From Paramicrobacterium chengjingii (lineage in GTDB: Bacteria; Actinomycetota; Actinomycetes; Actinomycetales; Microbacteriaceae), in the NCBI RefSeq assembly GCF_011751765.2, contig NZ_CP061169.1, forward strand, positions 3,100,001 through 3,164,000: a stretch of DNA of 64,000 bases, in the 5' to 3' direction. Positions 41,076 through 49,735 of this stretch are shown here, one piece after another. The notes below the pieces were generated by a model. That model did not search any database. It saw only the letters and a program-made list of their open reading frames with translations, and was not told the DNA's origin. The number at the start of each line of letters is the position of its first letter. Position 1 is the stretch's first letter. Position numbers and translations under genes: made by a program.

Positions 41076-42509
41076 TCACGTCACCCTGCGTTGCCGAAAG
41101 ACGTTCTGCAGATAGCGATACGAGGTCTTGGGTGTGCGCTGACCGGTGTCGAAGTCGACGTGAACGAGGCCGAAGCGCTGCGTGAACCCGGCCGCCCACT
41201 CCCAGTTGTCCAGAAGCGACCAGACGAAGAAGCCGCGCAGGTCGACGCCGTCGGCCGGGCCACCGAGCGTCACCGCGGAGAGGGCGCTCGACAGGTGACG
41301 GGCGACGTAATCGACGCGCCGCGGGTCAGAGACGCTGCCATCTGCGGCGGCCACGTCGTCAAAGCTCGCTCCACTCTCGGTAATGAATACCGGGGGCAGC
41401 GCGTCGCCATATCGATCACGCAGTTGCCCAAGCACGACGCCGAGATACTCGGGCGCTATGGGCCAGCCGAAGCCCGTGGTCTCATACTCGTCAAGGGGCA
41501 GGAGCTGAAAAGGCAGATCCGCCATCGCCTCGCTGACGCCGTCGGGGCTCTCCCCCGTGCCAGCTCCGGCGGCGACCGAGCTGGGCATATAGTAGTTCAG
41601 CCCATAGAAGTCGAGGGGCTGGCTGATGATGTCGAGATCCTCGGCCGGAACAGCGGAGAACGCGCCGAAAAGGTCCGCCATCTCCGGTGGCACCTCTGGG
41701 TAGTGGCCGAGCAGCACAGGATCGGCGAAAACGCGGTTGTGAATGACGTCGAAGAGCAACGCCATGGCGGCATCCTGCTCGGAATCGCTCGCCGGGAGGA
41801 CGGGAGTGTGCGCGTTAGATATTCCGACCTGCCCGCTCACCGACGCGGCACGCAACGCCTGAACGGCGAGCCCGTGTCCGAGCAGCTGGTGGTGCACGGT
41901 CGGCAGCGCGTCGAAGAGCAGGCTGCGGCCTGGGGCGTGCAGGCCGAGCGCATACCCGTTGAGTGTCACGGTGGCGGGCTCGTTGATGGTGATCCACGCG
42001 TCGACACGGTCGCCAAAGCGCTCCGCGACGAGGCCCGCAAACTCACCGAAGCGGTGCGCGGTGTCACGATCGAGCCAACCCTGCTCGTATTCGACGGGAA
42101 GATCCCAGTGCGAGAGGGTGACGAACGGAGAAATGCCAGCCTCGTGCAGCTCGTCGAGCAGGCGATCGTAGAACGACACGCCTGCCGCGTCGAGCGGGCC
42201 GGAGCCTCCCGGTTGCAGGCGCGTCCATCCGAGCGAGAACCGATAGGCATCGGCGCCCAGATCACGCATCAGCGCGACGTCTTCGCTCCGGCGGTGGAAA
42301 TGATCGGCGGTCACGGCCGTCGTGCTTCCGTCGACGATACGGCCGGGCTGAGAACTGAAACTGTCCCACACGCTCGAGGTGCGGGTGGGTTCGTCGATCG
42401 CGCCCTCGATCTGCGCCGCCGCGGTCGCGGTTCCGATGAGGAATCCGGCCGGGATCTGCGCGGCAAGGCCCTCGGCGCTGATGTGCTCTGCAGTGTCGTC
42501 GTGAGGCAT
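41076..42509 (-). CDS. GH1 beta-glycosidase
   Basis: The protein has 477 residues. The acid/base Glu177 is in ITINEPATV and the nucleophile Glu378 in VFITESGAS. FLIGTATAAAQIEGA and the aglycone-site WSLLDNWEWAAGF are classic GH1 elements. It is cytoplasmic and hydrolyses beta-glucosides, galactosides or 6-phospho forms; the last is less likely because no PTS is seen. A GGGAG site precedes the ATG. It is the first gene of the operon facing the TetR regulator. Confidence 0.92.
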   Translation of the reverse strand: MPHDDTAEHISAEGLAAQIPAGFLIGTATAAAQIEGAIDEPTRTSSVWDSFSSQPGRIVDGSTTAVTADHFHRRSEDVALMRDLGADAYRFSLGWTRLQPGGSGPLDAAGVSFYDRLLDELHEAGISPFVTLSHWDLPVEYEQGWLDRDTAHRFGEFAGLVAERFGDRVDAWITINEPATVTLNGYALGLHAPGRSLLFDALPTVHHQLLGHGLAVQALRAASVSGQVGISNAHTPVLPASDSEQDAAMALLFDVIHNRVFADPVLLGHYPEVPPEMADLFGAFSAVPAEDLDIISQPLDFYGLNYYMPSSVAAGAGTGESPDGVSEAMADLPFQLLPLDEYETTGFGWPIAPEYLGVVLGQLRDRYGDALPPVFITESGASFDDVAAADGSVSDPRRVDYVARHLSSALSAVTLGGPADGVDLRGFFVWSLLDNWEWAAGFTQRFGLVHVDFDTGQRTPKTSYRYLQNVFRQRRVT

Positions 42510-42555
42510 CGTCGTCTCCCGCTGCGAACGTCACCGTCCGCGTCGTCGGCTCGTT

Positions 42556-42573
42556 GTGGGACGATCGTCCCAC
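42556..42573. promoter_or_regulatory. 18-bp perfect palindrome between GH1 operon and tetR-family gene
   Basis: GTGGGACGATCGTCCCAC is an uninterrupted perfect palindrome, 47 bp from the GH1 start and 58 bp from the regulator start. Its size and place fit a TetR-family operator controlling both directions. Confidence 0.7.
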
Positions 42574-42630
42574 TTCTTGCTACTGTATGCAGAAGGTCAA
42601 GTGCGCGCAACCGCAGAGGAGAGGTCGACA

Positions 42631-43242
42631 ATGCCCCGCACTCCGGTGGACGTCCGCCGCGCTGAGCTGATTGCAGCCACACTGCGGGTGGTTTCGGCGC
42701 GCGGCCTTGGAGCAGCATCCATTCGCACGATTGTCGCCGAGGCGGGCATGTCGTTGGCGAGCTTTCACTACGCGTTCTCATCACGCGATGAGCTTCTCGA
42801 CACCCTCATCGCGGATGTGCTCGAGAAAGAGGAGAGAGCGGTCCTGCCCGAGCAGCTGTCGGGAAAGGAACTGAGCGAGCTTCTCGAAGAGGGACTGCTG
42901 GGCTACTTCGACCACCTGCGCACCGACCCCCAGTACGAGCTGGCGATGCTCGAGCTCACGCAGTTCGCGCTGCGCACGCGACCGCGGATGGCCGAAGCAC
43001 AATACGCGGAGTACGCACGGATCGCGGGTGCATCGCTTGAGCTGGCCGCGACGCATACCGGATGCCGGTGGACGCTGCCCGTGCCCGATGCCGCCAAGAT
43101 GCTCGTGGCATTCACGGACGGCCTCACCCTGGGGTGGCTGGTCGATCGCGATGACGAAGCCGCACGGACGATGATCCACGCCATCGCGCAGTCCCTCGCC
43201 GCGCTCGCGGTTCCCGTGGCGCCCGGAGGTGCGGCGCGCTGA
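42631..43242 (+). CDS. TetR-family transcriptional regulator
   Basis: The protein has 203 residues. The N-terminal HTH (AELIAATLRVVSARGLGAAS, IRTIVAEAGMSLASFHYAFS) is followed by an all-helical ligand domain. The start MPRTPVDV follows GGAGAGGTCGACA; the longer ORF begins inside the palindrome. It is divergent from the GH1-MFS-sulfatase operon and probably represses it until a glycoside or aglycone binds. Confidence 0.9.
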   Translation: MPRTPVDVRRAELIAATLRVVSARGLGAASIRTIVAEAGMSLASFHYAFSSRDELLDTLIADVLEKEERAVLPEQLSGKELSELLEEGLLGYFDHLRTDPQYELAMLELTQFALRTRPRMAEAQYAEYARIAGASLELAATHTGCRWTLPVPDAAKMLVAFTDGLTLGWLVDRDDEAARTMIHAIAQSLAALAVPVAPGGAAR

Positions 43243-43278
43243 TATCACGCCGCAGCCCGAGCTTCGGTCACGCCCCGC

Positions 43279-44154
43279 TCAGCGCACCAGCAGCTCCTGG
43301 ATCACCGCTTCGATCTCGGCCGGGGACTCTTCCGCCATGAAGTGGCCCGCATCTGTCGTGTAGTGGGCGAGATTCGGCGCCCACCGCTTCCACAGCGCGG
43401 TCGCGTCGTAGCCCAACGCGGCACCCCAGTCCTGCTGCACCACGCTCACGGGCATGCTCAGCTGAGTGCCCAGGTCGGCATCCGCCTGATCGTGCGCAAC
43501 GTCGATGCTCGCCGTCGCACGGTAGTCGGCCACAATCGACGGAACAGCGGCAGCGCTCGCGTCGAGGTACGCACGGCGGTACTCCTCGGGAATCGCGTCG
43601 GGGTTCTTCGTCCACAGGTCGAGGAAGTACCCGAAGAAGTCGTCGGCGCTGTTTTCGATCATCGTCTCGGGTAACCCCACAGGCTGAGCCATCAGGAAGA
43701 GATGGAAGCCCACGGCCGCCGAGACCCCGTGCATTGCGTCCCAGGTGTCGAGGGTGGGCAAAACATCCAGGAAAGCGGCGTGCGTGACAGCATCCGGGTG
43801 ATCCATAGCCGTGCGAAACGCCACGAGCGCCCCACGGTCGTGGCTGACCAAAGCGAACCGCTCGTGGCCGAGGGCGCGAGCAATCGCGATGACGTCGGCC
43901 CCCATGGTGCGCTTCGAGTACGTCTCACCCACGTCGGCAGGTTTGTCGCTCGCACCGTATCCGCGCAGGTCGGGCACGATGACGGTGTGGTCTTCGGCAA
44001 GCGCGGCGGCCACGTGACGCCACATCAAATGCGTCTGCGGAAAGCCGTGCAGAAGCACGATTGGGCTTCCGCTGCCGCCCACGGCGGTGTTCAGGTCTAC
44101 GCCGTCGGCGACGGGGATGCGATGATACTCAAAGTTCGGAATGGTCAGTGACAT
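43279..44154 (-). CDS. Alpha/beta hydrolase (epoxide-hydrolase/dehalogenase type)
   Basis: The protein has 291 residues. The oxyanion motif is LHGFPQTHLMWRH, the nucleophile Asp is in LVSHDRGALVAFR, and the His base in DAGHFMAEESP. An Asp nucleophile is diagnostic for epoxide hydrolases and haloacetate dehalogenases. Fluoroacetate dehalogenases carry HDRGAR with a second Arg for the carboxylate; here it is Leu, which favours another substrate. The start has GAAAGGACACACG. It is divergent from a SARP-like regulator. Confidence 0.85.
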   Translation of the reverse strand: MSLTIPNFEYHRIPVADGVDLNTAVGGSGSPIVLLHGFPQTHLMWRHVAAALAEDHTVIVPDLRGYGASDKPADVGETYSKRTMGADVIAIARALGHERFALVSHDRGALVAFRTAMDHPDAVTHAAFLDVLPTLDTWDAMHGVSAAVGFHLFLMAQPVGLPETMIENSADDFFGYFLDLWTKNPDAIPEEYRRAYLDASAAAVPSIVADYRATASIDVAHDQADADLGTQLSMPVSVVQQDWGAALGYDATALWKRWAPNLAHYTTDAGHFMAEESPAEIEAVIQELLVR

Positions 44155-44189
44155 CGTGTGTCCTTTCGTGTGTTGACGCTCACACGATG
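44152..44189. promoter_or_regulatory. CACACGA repeats around the hydrolase start
   Basis: CATCGTGTG (44152-44160) and CACACGATG (44181-44189) are perfect 9-bp inverted arms. A third copy, TCGTGTG, lies at 44166-44172, 12 bp in direct repeat with the first. SARP proteins bind short heptamer direct repeats near promoters. One arm overlaps the hydrolase start codon and ribosome site, so function at the RNA level is also possible. Confidence 0.4.
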
Positions 44190-44275
44190 TCGCAGGTCGA
44201 TCAGCAACAAATCAGCAGTCCCCTCGGCCGACACGTGCCGCCTAGACTCGCACCAAGTCGTTGGAGGAGCAGAGT

Positions 44276-46219
44276 ATGGTGTCGTTCTCGGTTCTCGGCC
44301 CCCTCGACGCCCGGGATGCTGACGGCACGCCGATCCGCCTGCGCGGACCGAAGCATCGCGCCGTGCTCGCTCGGCTTCTCATTGCGCAGGGTCGCGTCGT
44401 ACCGATCGAGACGCTCATCGACGATCTGTGGGAGGTTGCGCCTCCGCGAGCGACCGGTGCGATCCGCACCTTTGTCGGCGATCTGAGGCGTGCGCTCGAA
44501 CCCGAACGGCCTCCGCGCGCAGCACCCGGATTGCTCGTGACGCACGGTACGGGGTATGCCCTGAGAACGGCTCCGGATGCTGTCGACGCGGCCCGCTTCG
44601 AGCGGGCGGTTGCCGATGCTCGCGAGAGCGAGCCGGGCGCAGCACTCGACCGCCTGCAGACGGCGCTGGCCGAGTGGCGCGGGCCAGCCTTCGCGGATTT
44701 TTCGGAAGAATTGTGGGCACGAGCCGAACGTGCCCGCCTCTCCGAGCTGCGTCTGAGTGCCGTCGAGGCGCGTGCCGATGCGATGCTGCAACTCGGGCGT
44801 CACACCGACGCGATACCCGATCTCGACGCCCACGTCACCGATCACCCGTGGCGTGAAGGGGCGTGGCGCCAGCTCGCCCTCGCGCTTTATCGGTCGGGGC
44901 GTCAGAAAGATGCTCTCGATGTCGTGCGTCGGGCTCGCACACGTCTCGCCGACGAACTCGGGCTCGATCCCAGCGAGGATCTTGCTCGCATGGAATTCGA
45001 CATTCTCGCCCACGCACCGTCGCTCGGGGCATCCACTCGTTCTCCGGATGCCGCGAGCACGCTGTGGGCGCAAGCTGCGGAGAGCCACGCCCGAGGTGCC
45101 GTGCTCGGTGATCGCGCACGACTGCGTTCCACCGTCGACCTACTCCGCAGTCTGGCGCTTGCGGGCGGTGAGAGCCTCGAAGCCGCACAGCAGCAACGCG
45201 TCGCCACGATCCGAGCGGCCGAAGATCTCGGCGACCCCAGGCTCACGGCGCGCGTGATCGGCGCCTACGACGTGCCGGCGATCTGGTCCCGATCCGACTA
45301 CCCTGACCTCGCCGCGCAGGTCGTCGCTGCGGCCGGGCGCACGCTTGATGCGCTTCCCGACGCAGACGCCGATGCCGCCCGAGCACGCCTTATCGCAACA
45401 ATCGCCGTTGAGTCTCGAGGCACGTCGAATGATGAGCCTCGCATCGCCGCGCACGAGGCCGTGCGCATCGCACGCCACCTCGACAATCCACCGCTGCTGG
45501 CCTTCGCGTTGAACGGCCTCTTCATGCAGACGTTCCATCGCACCGGGCTCGCGGCAGAGCGCGACGCGATCGGCGCGGAGCTGATCGGTCTCGCCTCTCG
45601 CCACGACCTGCCCGCCCACGAGCTTCTTGGGCGACTCATGCGGCTCCAGTCGTGCTGTGCTGTGGGCGACATCGAGGGCGCCGACGCACAGGCTCGCGCA
45701 GCAGACGAGCTCGCGGCTCGGTACGATTCCCCGCTCGTCGTGGTCTTCACGACGTGGTACCGCGCGCTGCGTCTCGCGCTCACGGGCCGTCCCGCCCCCG
45801 AGATCGCCGAAGCATACCGCGCGGCCGCTCCCCTGCTCGATCGTTCAGGTATGCCCGGAATGCAGCACGGGATGCTGCCTCTCGCCCTGCTCAGCATCCG
45901 CATTCAACACAATCTGCCGCTGCCCGCGCCCGCAACAACCGACTGGGGACCGTACACCTCGTGGGTCGAGCCACTCCTACTGGCCGAGCATGGCAATCCG
46001 GATGCTGCGCGAGCAGCCCTGCGTGATCTCGCCGATCCTCCGCACGACCACATGGCCGAGGCTCTGTGGTCGCTCGTGGCACGGTCGGCCGGCGCGGTGG
46101 GAGACAGCGCAACACTGGAGCGAGCCCGCGCCGCGCTGGCTCCGGCACGTAACGAGTTGGCGGGCGCCCAATCCGGCATCCTCTCCTTCGGCCCGATCGC
46201 ACGCCCCACTACGCCATAG
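44276..46219 (+). CDS. SARP/BTAD-type transcriptional regulator
   Basis: The protein has 647 residues. An OmpR-like winged HTH (VSFSVLGPLDARDADGTPIR, HRAVLARLLIAQGRVVPIET) is followed by the bacterial transcriptional activation domain (ARFERAVADARES, WRQLALALYRSGRQKDALDV). A long helical TPR-like C-terminal half (from about 260) follows. It lacks the NB-ARC ATPase of AfsR. Such proteins activate neighbouring operons by binding direct repeats. I chose the ATG after GGAGGAGCAGAG over the TTG five codons earlier. The divergent hydrolase is the obvious target. Confidence 0.86.
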   Translation: MVSFSVLGPLDARDADGTPIRLRGPKHRAVLARLLIAQGRVVPIETLIDDLWEVAPPRATGAIRTFVGDLRRALEPERPPRAAPGLLVTHGTGYALRTAPDAVDAARFERAVADARESEPGAALDRLQTALAEWRGPAFADFSEELWARAERARLSELRLSAVEARADAMLQLGRHTDAIPDLDAHVTDHPWREGAWRQLALALYRSGRQKDALDVVRRARTRLADELGLDPSEDLARMEFDILAHAPSLGASTRSPDAASTLWAQAAESHARGAVLGDRARLRSTVDLLRSLALAGGESLEAAQQQRVATIRAAEDLGDPRLTARVIGAYDVPAIWSRSDYPDLAAQVVAAAGRTLDALPDADADAARARLIATIAVESRGTSNDEPRIAAHEAVRIARHLDNPPLLAFALNGLFMQTFHRTGLAAERDAIGAELIGLASRHDLPAHELLGRLMRLQSCCAVGDIEGADAQARAADELAARYDSPLVVVFTTWYRALRLALTGRPAPEIAEAYRAAAPLLDRSGMPGMQHGMLPLALLSIRIQHNLPLPAPATTDWGPYTSWVEPLLLAEHGNPDAARAALRDLADPPHDHMAEALWSLVARSAGAVGDSATLERARAALAPARNELAGAQSGILSFGPIARPTTP

Positions 46220-46246
46220 ACTCCCGCGAACCTCCATTCCACGTGG

Positions 46247-46954
46247 CTACCACGCCACAGGCCCGTGTACGGAAGAAAACGTTCCGGTTGGGCCATCCGA
46301 TGCGATCTGCGCCATCCGCACGATAATCTCGGCACCTTCTTCAACGGTTTGAGTTCCTGTGCGACCGTTCAGGTCCGTGTTCGTGTAGCCCGGGTCGACC
46401 GCATTGACGCGAATTGCGGGGAAGGCTTTGGCATATTGAATGGTGATCGCGTTGACGGTGGCCTTCGACGCAGGGTAGCTGATTCCCGGGTAGAAGTGGG
46501 TATAGCTTTCGGGGTCGCTGAGGTCTGCGAGTGAGGCGAGTCCACTCGACACGTTGACGATGACAGGCTCGTCGGATCGCTGCAAAAGGGGAAGGAACGC
46601 GTGCGTGGTTCTCACGACGCCGAACACATTGGTTTCGAAGGCTGTGCGCATGTCGTCTGCCGTCGTGTCCAAGGGCGCCGGTATCCCATTGTCAGGCAGC
46701 CGCGGTTCGATTCCCGCGTTATTGATGAGAACGTCAAGCCCGCCGTCGGCCTCAATTCGCTCGGCGGCGTCGCGAACGGACGCGTCATCCGTGACTTCGA
46801 GGTGGACGAAGCGGCCACCCAGCTCGCGAGCTGCAGCCCGCCCACGGCTCTCGTTGCGTGCGCCGATGTAAACGATGTGACCGCTGGCAATCAGTCGGCG
46901 AGCGGTTTCTTTGCCGAGGCCCTTGTTCGCTCCGGTGATGAGTGTTGTAGTCAT
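46247..46954 (-). CDS. SDR-family NAD(P)-dependent oxidoreductase
   Basis: The protein has 235 residues. The Rossmann loop is TLITGANKGLGKETARRLI; NNAG appears as LINNAGIEPR. The active site is VNVSSGLASL (Ser) and ISYPASKAT (Tyr and Lys of YxxxK), all intact. It is similar to carbonyl-reductase/short-chain proteins of unknown substrate. It is divergent from an XRE regulator (about 100 bp apart). Confidence 0.9.
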   Translation of the reverse strand: MTTTLITGANKGLGKETARRLIASGHIVYIGARNESRGRAAARELGGRFVHLEVTDDASVRDAAERIEADGGLDVLINNAGIEPRLPDNGIPAPLDTTADDMRTAFETNVFGVVRTTHAFLPLLQRSDEPVIVNVSSGLASLADLSDPESYTHFYPGISYPASKATVNAITIQYAKAFPAIRVNAVDPGYTNTDLNGRTGTQTVEEGAEIIVRMAQIASDGPTGTFSSVHGPVAW

Positions 46955-46985
46955 GTTTCAAGCTTCGCCACCGCGGGCGTTCTCA

Positions 46986-47014
46986 GGCAGTCGTCCTGAT
47001 GTCATAGGACTGCC
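46986..47014. promoter_or_regulatory. Inverted repeat between SDR and XRE regulator
   Basis: GGCAGTC (46986-46992) and GACTGCC (47008-47014) are perfect 7-bp arms, extended by TCCT and AGGA with one base of offset. It lies in the divergent gap and is a candidate binding site for the XRE regulator. Confidence 0.42.
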
Positions 47015-47055
47015 AGGGCCACGACAACGCTCACTTTGAGGAGCACACTGGATAT

Positions 47056-47895
47056 GTGGAGAAGTGGGAATTTGGCCATGCGGTGCGCCGATGGCGCGAA
47101 CGCGTCACACCGGATGCCATAGGCCTTCCGCCCGGAACAAGGCGTCGTGCGCCAGGGCTACGTCGAGAGGAACTCGCCGGTCTCACCGGCATTTCGGTCG
47201 ATTACCTGACGCGTCTTGAGCAGGGGCGCTCCACGTCACCGTCAACTCAAGTGGTCGAAGCTCTTGCTCGCGCGCTGCGCCTCGCCGACCGTGAGCGTGA
47301 GCTTCTGTTCCGGCTCTCCGGGCAGCCCGCACCAGGAAATGACGTCGTCTCGTCACGCGTTACACCGAGCGTGCAGCGTCTGCTCGACCGCCTCTCGACG
47401 ACGGCTGTCGCCGTGTACGACGCCGCGTGGACGCTCATCGTCGCCAACGCGCCCTACGACGCGCTCATGGGTGAGACGTCGTCGTTGAGGGGAATCGAGC
47501 GTAATGCCGTCTGGCGCAACCTCGTCGGGCCGGGCAATCGAGCCGCCCACACCCCGAGCGAGAAGGCCGATCTTGACGCGCAGCTTGTCGCTGATCTGCG
47601 CCTCACTGCGGCACGCTACCCCGCAGACCGTCGACTTCAGCTGCTCATTCGCCAGCTCGGTGCCGCGAGTTCCCGGTTTGTTGAGCTGTGGGAGTCTGAC
47701 GTTCCTGCTCCGCGAACGAGTCGGCACAAGGTCATTGAACATCCTGTCGTCGGGCCTATTGCGCTCGACTGTGACACGCTCGTCGTCACCGATGACGATA
47801 TTCGCGTGATGGTCTACTCGGCCGAGCCAGCATCCGACGATGCCGACCGCCTCGCACTCGCGATTGTGTTGGGCACTCAGCAGCTCGTCGAGTGA
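47056..47895 (+). CDS. XRE-family regulator with MmyB-like ligand domain
   Basis: The protein has 279 residues. The HTH segment APGLRREELAGLTGISVDYL, then TRLEQGRSTSPS, is typical of the group often found beside SDR genes in actinobacteria. The C-terminal part (VYDAAWTLIVANAPYDALMG, NAVWRNLVGPGNR, HPVVGPIALDCDTLVV) matches the MmyB-like ligand-binding domain, which in some members binds fatty acids. The start is GTG; the GAGGAG site lies 14 bp away, rather far, so the start could be off. It is the probable regulator of the divergent SDR. Confidence 0.86.
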   Translation: MEKWEFGHAVRRWRERVTPDAIGLPPGTRRRAPGLRREELAGLTGISVDYLTRLEQGRSTSPSTQVVEALARALRLADRERELLFRLSGQPAPGNDVVSSRVTPSVQRLLDRLSTTAVAVYDAAWTLIVANAPYDALMGETSSLRGIERNAVWRNLVGPGNRAAHTPSEKADLDAQLVADLRLTAARYPADRRLQLLIRQLGAASSRFVELWESDVPAPRTSRHKVIEHPVVGPIALDCDTLVVTDDDIRVMVYSAEPASDDADRLALAIVLGTQQLVE

Positions 47896-47898
47896 CCT

Positions 47899-48072
47899 TA
47901 TTGCCATCAAGTCTTCCCATACGCAGCCGAGTACAAGATGGCTGTCGCCGCGCGGCTCGCTGAGGCCGCGGGCGAAGCGGGCGTTGCCGATCCTGACGAG
48001 CAGCTCACGTTGTTGCTCGATGGCGTCGTACCGCACGGCGATGCTCGACCTCGTCGCTCACGTCACCACTGA
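47899..48072 (+). pseudogene. Remnant: C-terminus of a TetR-type regulator
   Basis: Following the XRE gene, an open frame without a start reads AAEYKMAVAARLAEAAGEAG, then VADPDEQLTLLLDGVVPHGD, and a stop at 48070-48072. This is the usual end of the TetR ligand domain (RLAEAAGxxDPDELxxxLxLLLDG). No HTH part is present here. It probably marks a deletion junction; the mmsA-type gene begins 100 bp further on the other strand. The match is by eye only. Confidence 0.5.
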
Positions 48073-48176
48073 TCCGTGACGTAAGTGGGCGCTCAGCAGC
48101 TCGTTACTTGTCTGCTCCTTTGCGGGTTTTGCGGGTGCTGTCGGTGGGTCGTTTTGTCGGGCTGTTCGTTGTTGTT

Positions 48177-49687
48177 CTAGTCGTTTTCGGGGAAGCCGAG
48201 GTTGATGCCGCCGTGGGTCGCGGGATCGAGCCAGCGCGAGGTGATCGCTTTCTCCTGGGTGAAGAAATCGAACCCGTGCACACCATAGGCTTTGGAGCTG
48301 CCGAACAGTGACTGCTTCCACCCGCCGAACGAGTGATACGCCACCGGCACCGGGATCGGAACATTGATGCCGATCATGCCCACCTGCACCTCGTTCTGAA
48401 ACCGCCGTGCCGCACCCCCGTCATTAGTGAAGATCGCCGTGCCATTACCGAACTGTCCCGAGTTGATCAGATCCATTCCCTCCTGGAACGTGCCCACCCG
48501 AACAATCGAGAGCACCGGCCCGAAGATCTCCTCGTCATACGCCTTCGAGGTCAACGGGATATTGTCGATCAGCGTCGGACCCAACCAGAACCCATCCTCG
48601 GCACCATCCACAGTGAACCCGCGCCCGTCAACAACAATGTCGGCACCGTCCTGCTCAGCAATATCAATGTAGCTGGCCACCTTGTCCCGTGCGCCGCCGT
48701 GACAAGCGGCCCCATGTCGGGATTCTCCCGCCCATCACCGACCTTCAGCTTCGCCATGCGGTCCGTGATCTTCTCGATCAGCTGATCGGCAACCGGCTCC
48801 ACAGCAATCACCACAGACTGCGCCATGCACCGCTCACCCGCCGACCCGAACCCCGAATTGATCGCCTGATCCGCCACCAACTCCAGGTCAGCATCCGGCA
48901 ACACAAGCATGTGGTTATTCGCCCCACCCAACGCCTGCACCCGCTTGCCATGCTTCGCCGCAGTCTCGTAAATGTACTGCGCAATCGGCGTCGACCCCAC
49001 AAACGAAATCGAACGCACCTCCGCAGCCTCCAGCAGACCATCCACAGCCTGCTTATCACCCTGCAACACATTGAACACACCAGCAGGCAGCCCAGCCTCA
49101 GCCCACAGCCGCGCCATCCACAAAGCCGCAGACGGATCCTTCTCACTCGGCTTCAACACCACAGTATTCCCCGCAGCGATCGCGATCGGGAAAAACCACA
49201 ACGGCACCATCGCCGGAAAATTAAACGGACTGATAATGCCCACAACACCCAACGGCTGCTTAATCGAATACACGTCAACACCCGTCGACACGTTCTCCGA
49301 AAACTCACCCTTAATCAGATGCGGAAACCCACACGCCAGATCCACAACCTCCAAACCACGCTGAATCTCACCCGCAGCATCAGAGACAACCTTCCCATGC
49401 TCACTCGTGATGATCTCCGCCAACTCCACCTTGCGCTCATTCAACAACTCACGAAACCGGAAAACAATGCCCTGACGCTTCGCCATCGACAAATCACGCC
49501 ACCCCGGAAAAGCCCCAGACGCCGCCGTGACCGCCGCACGAATCTCACCATCACCCGCCAACGCAAGACTCTTCGTCTGCTGCCCAGTAGCCGGATTAAA
49601 CACCGCAGACACACGCCCACCAGACGACGCAAACTCCACACCCCCAATCCAATGCGAAACAACAGGAAAATCAGCGTTCTCAGTCAT
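48177..49687 (-). pseudogene. Frameshifted methylmalonate-semialdehyde dehydrogenase (MmsA/IolA type)
   Basis: The N-terminal 340 or so codons (LGVVGIISPFNFPAMVPLWF, KPSEKDPSAALWMARLWAEA, SAGERCMAQS with the catalytic Cys) and the last 167 codons (SYIDIAEQDGADIVVDGRGF, then YDEEIFGPVLSIVR, HSFGGWKQSLFG) together make a normal-length MmsA-type ALDH of about 500 residues. They are in different frames. The break lies at about 48683-48696, where one base seems to be missing between DMGPLVTAA and KVASYID. A sequencing error is possible. The first part uses G/T-ending codons far more than its neighbours. It is the last gene of the DeoR-linked sugar operon. GGAGGC precedes the ATG. Confidence 0.8.
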
Positions 49688-49735
49688 GAAGCCTCCGTCG
49701 ACGATATGTAAATTGGTGAAAATTGCGGGATGGAA

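Noticed and set aside
41025..42665. 546-codon ORF antisense to the GH1 gene
   Set aside because: Shadow of the GH1 gene, whose catalytic motifs are intact on the minus strand.
46242..46254. Small hairpin CGTGG-CTA-CCACG between convergent SARP-like and SDR genes
   Set aside because: 5-bp stem without a T-tract, overlapping the SDR stop region; too weak to call a terminator.
48689..49711. 340-codon ORF on the plus strand opposite the MmsA-type gene
   Set aside because: Translation is extremely Arg/His-rich without domains; it is kept open by the skewed codon use of the real gene on the other strand.
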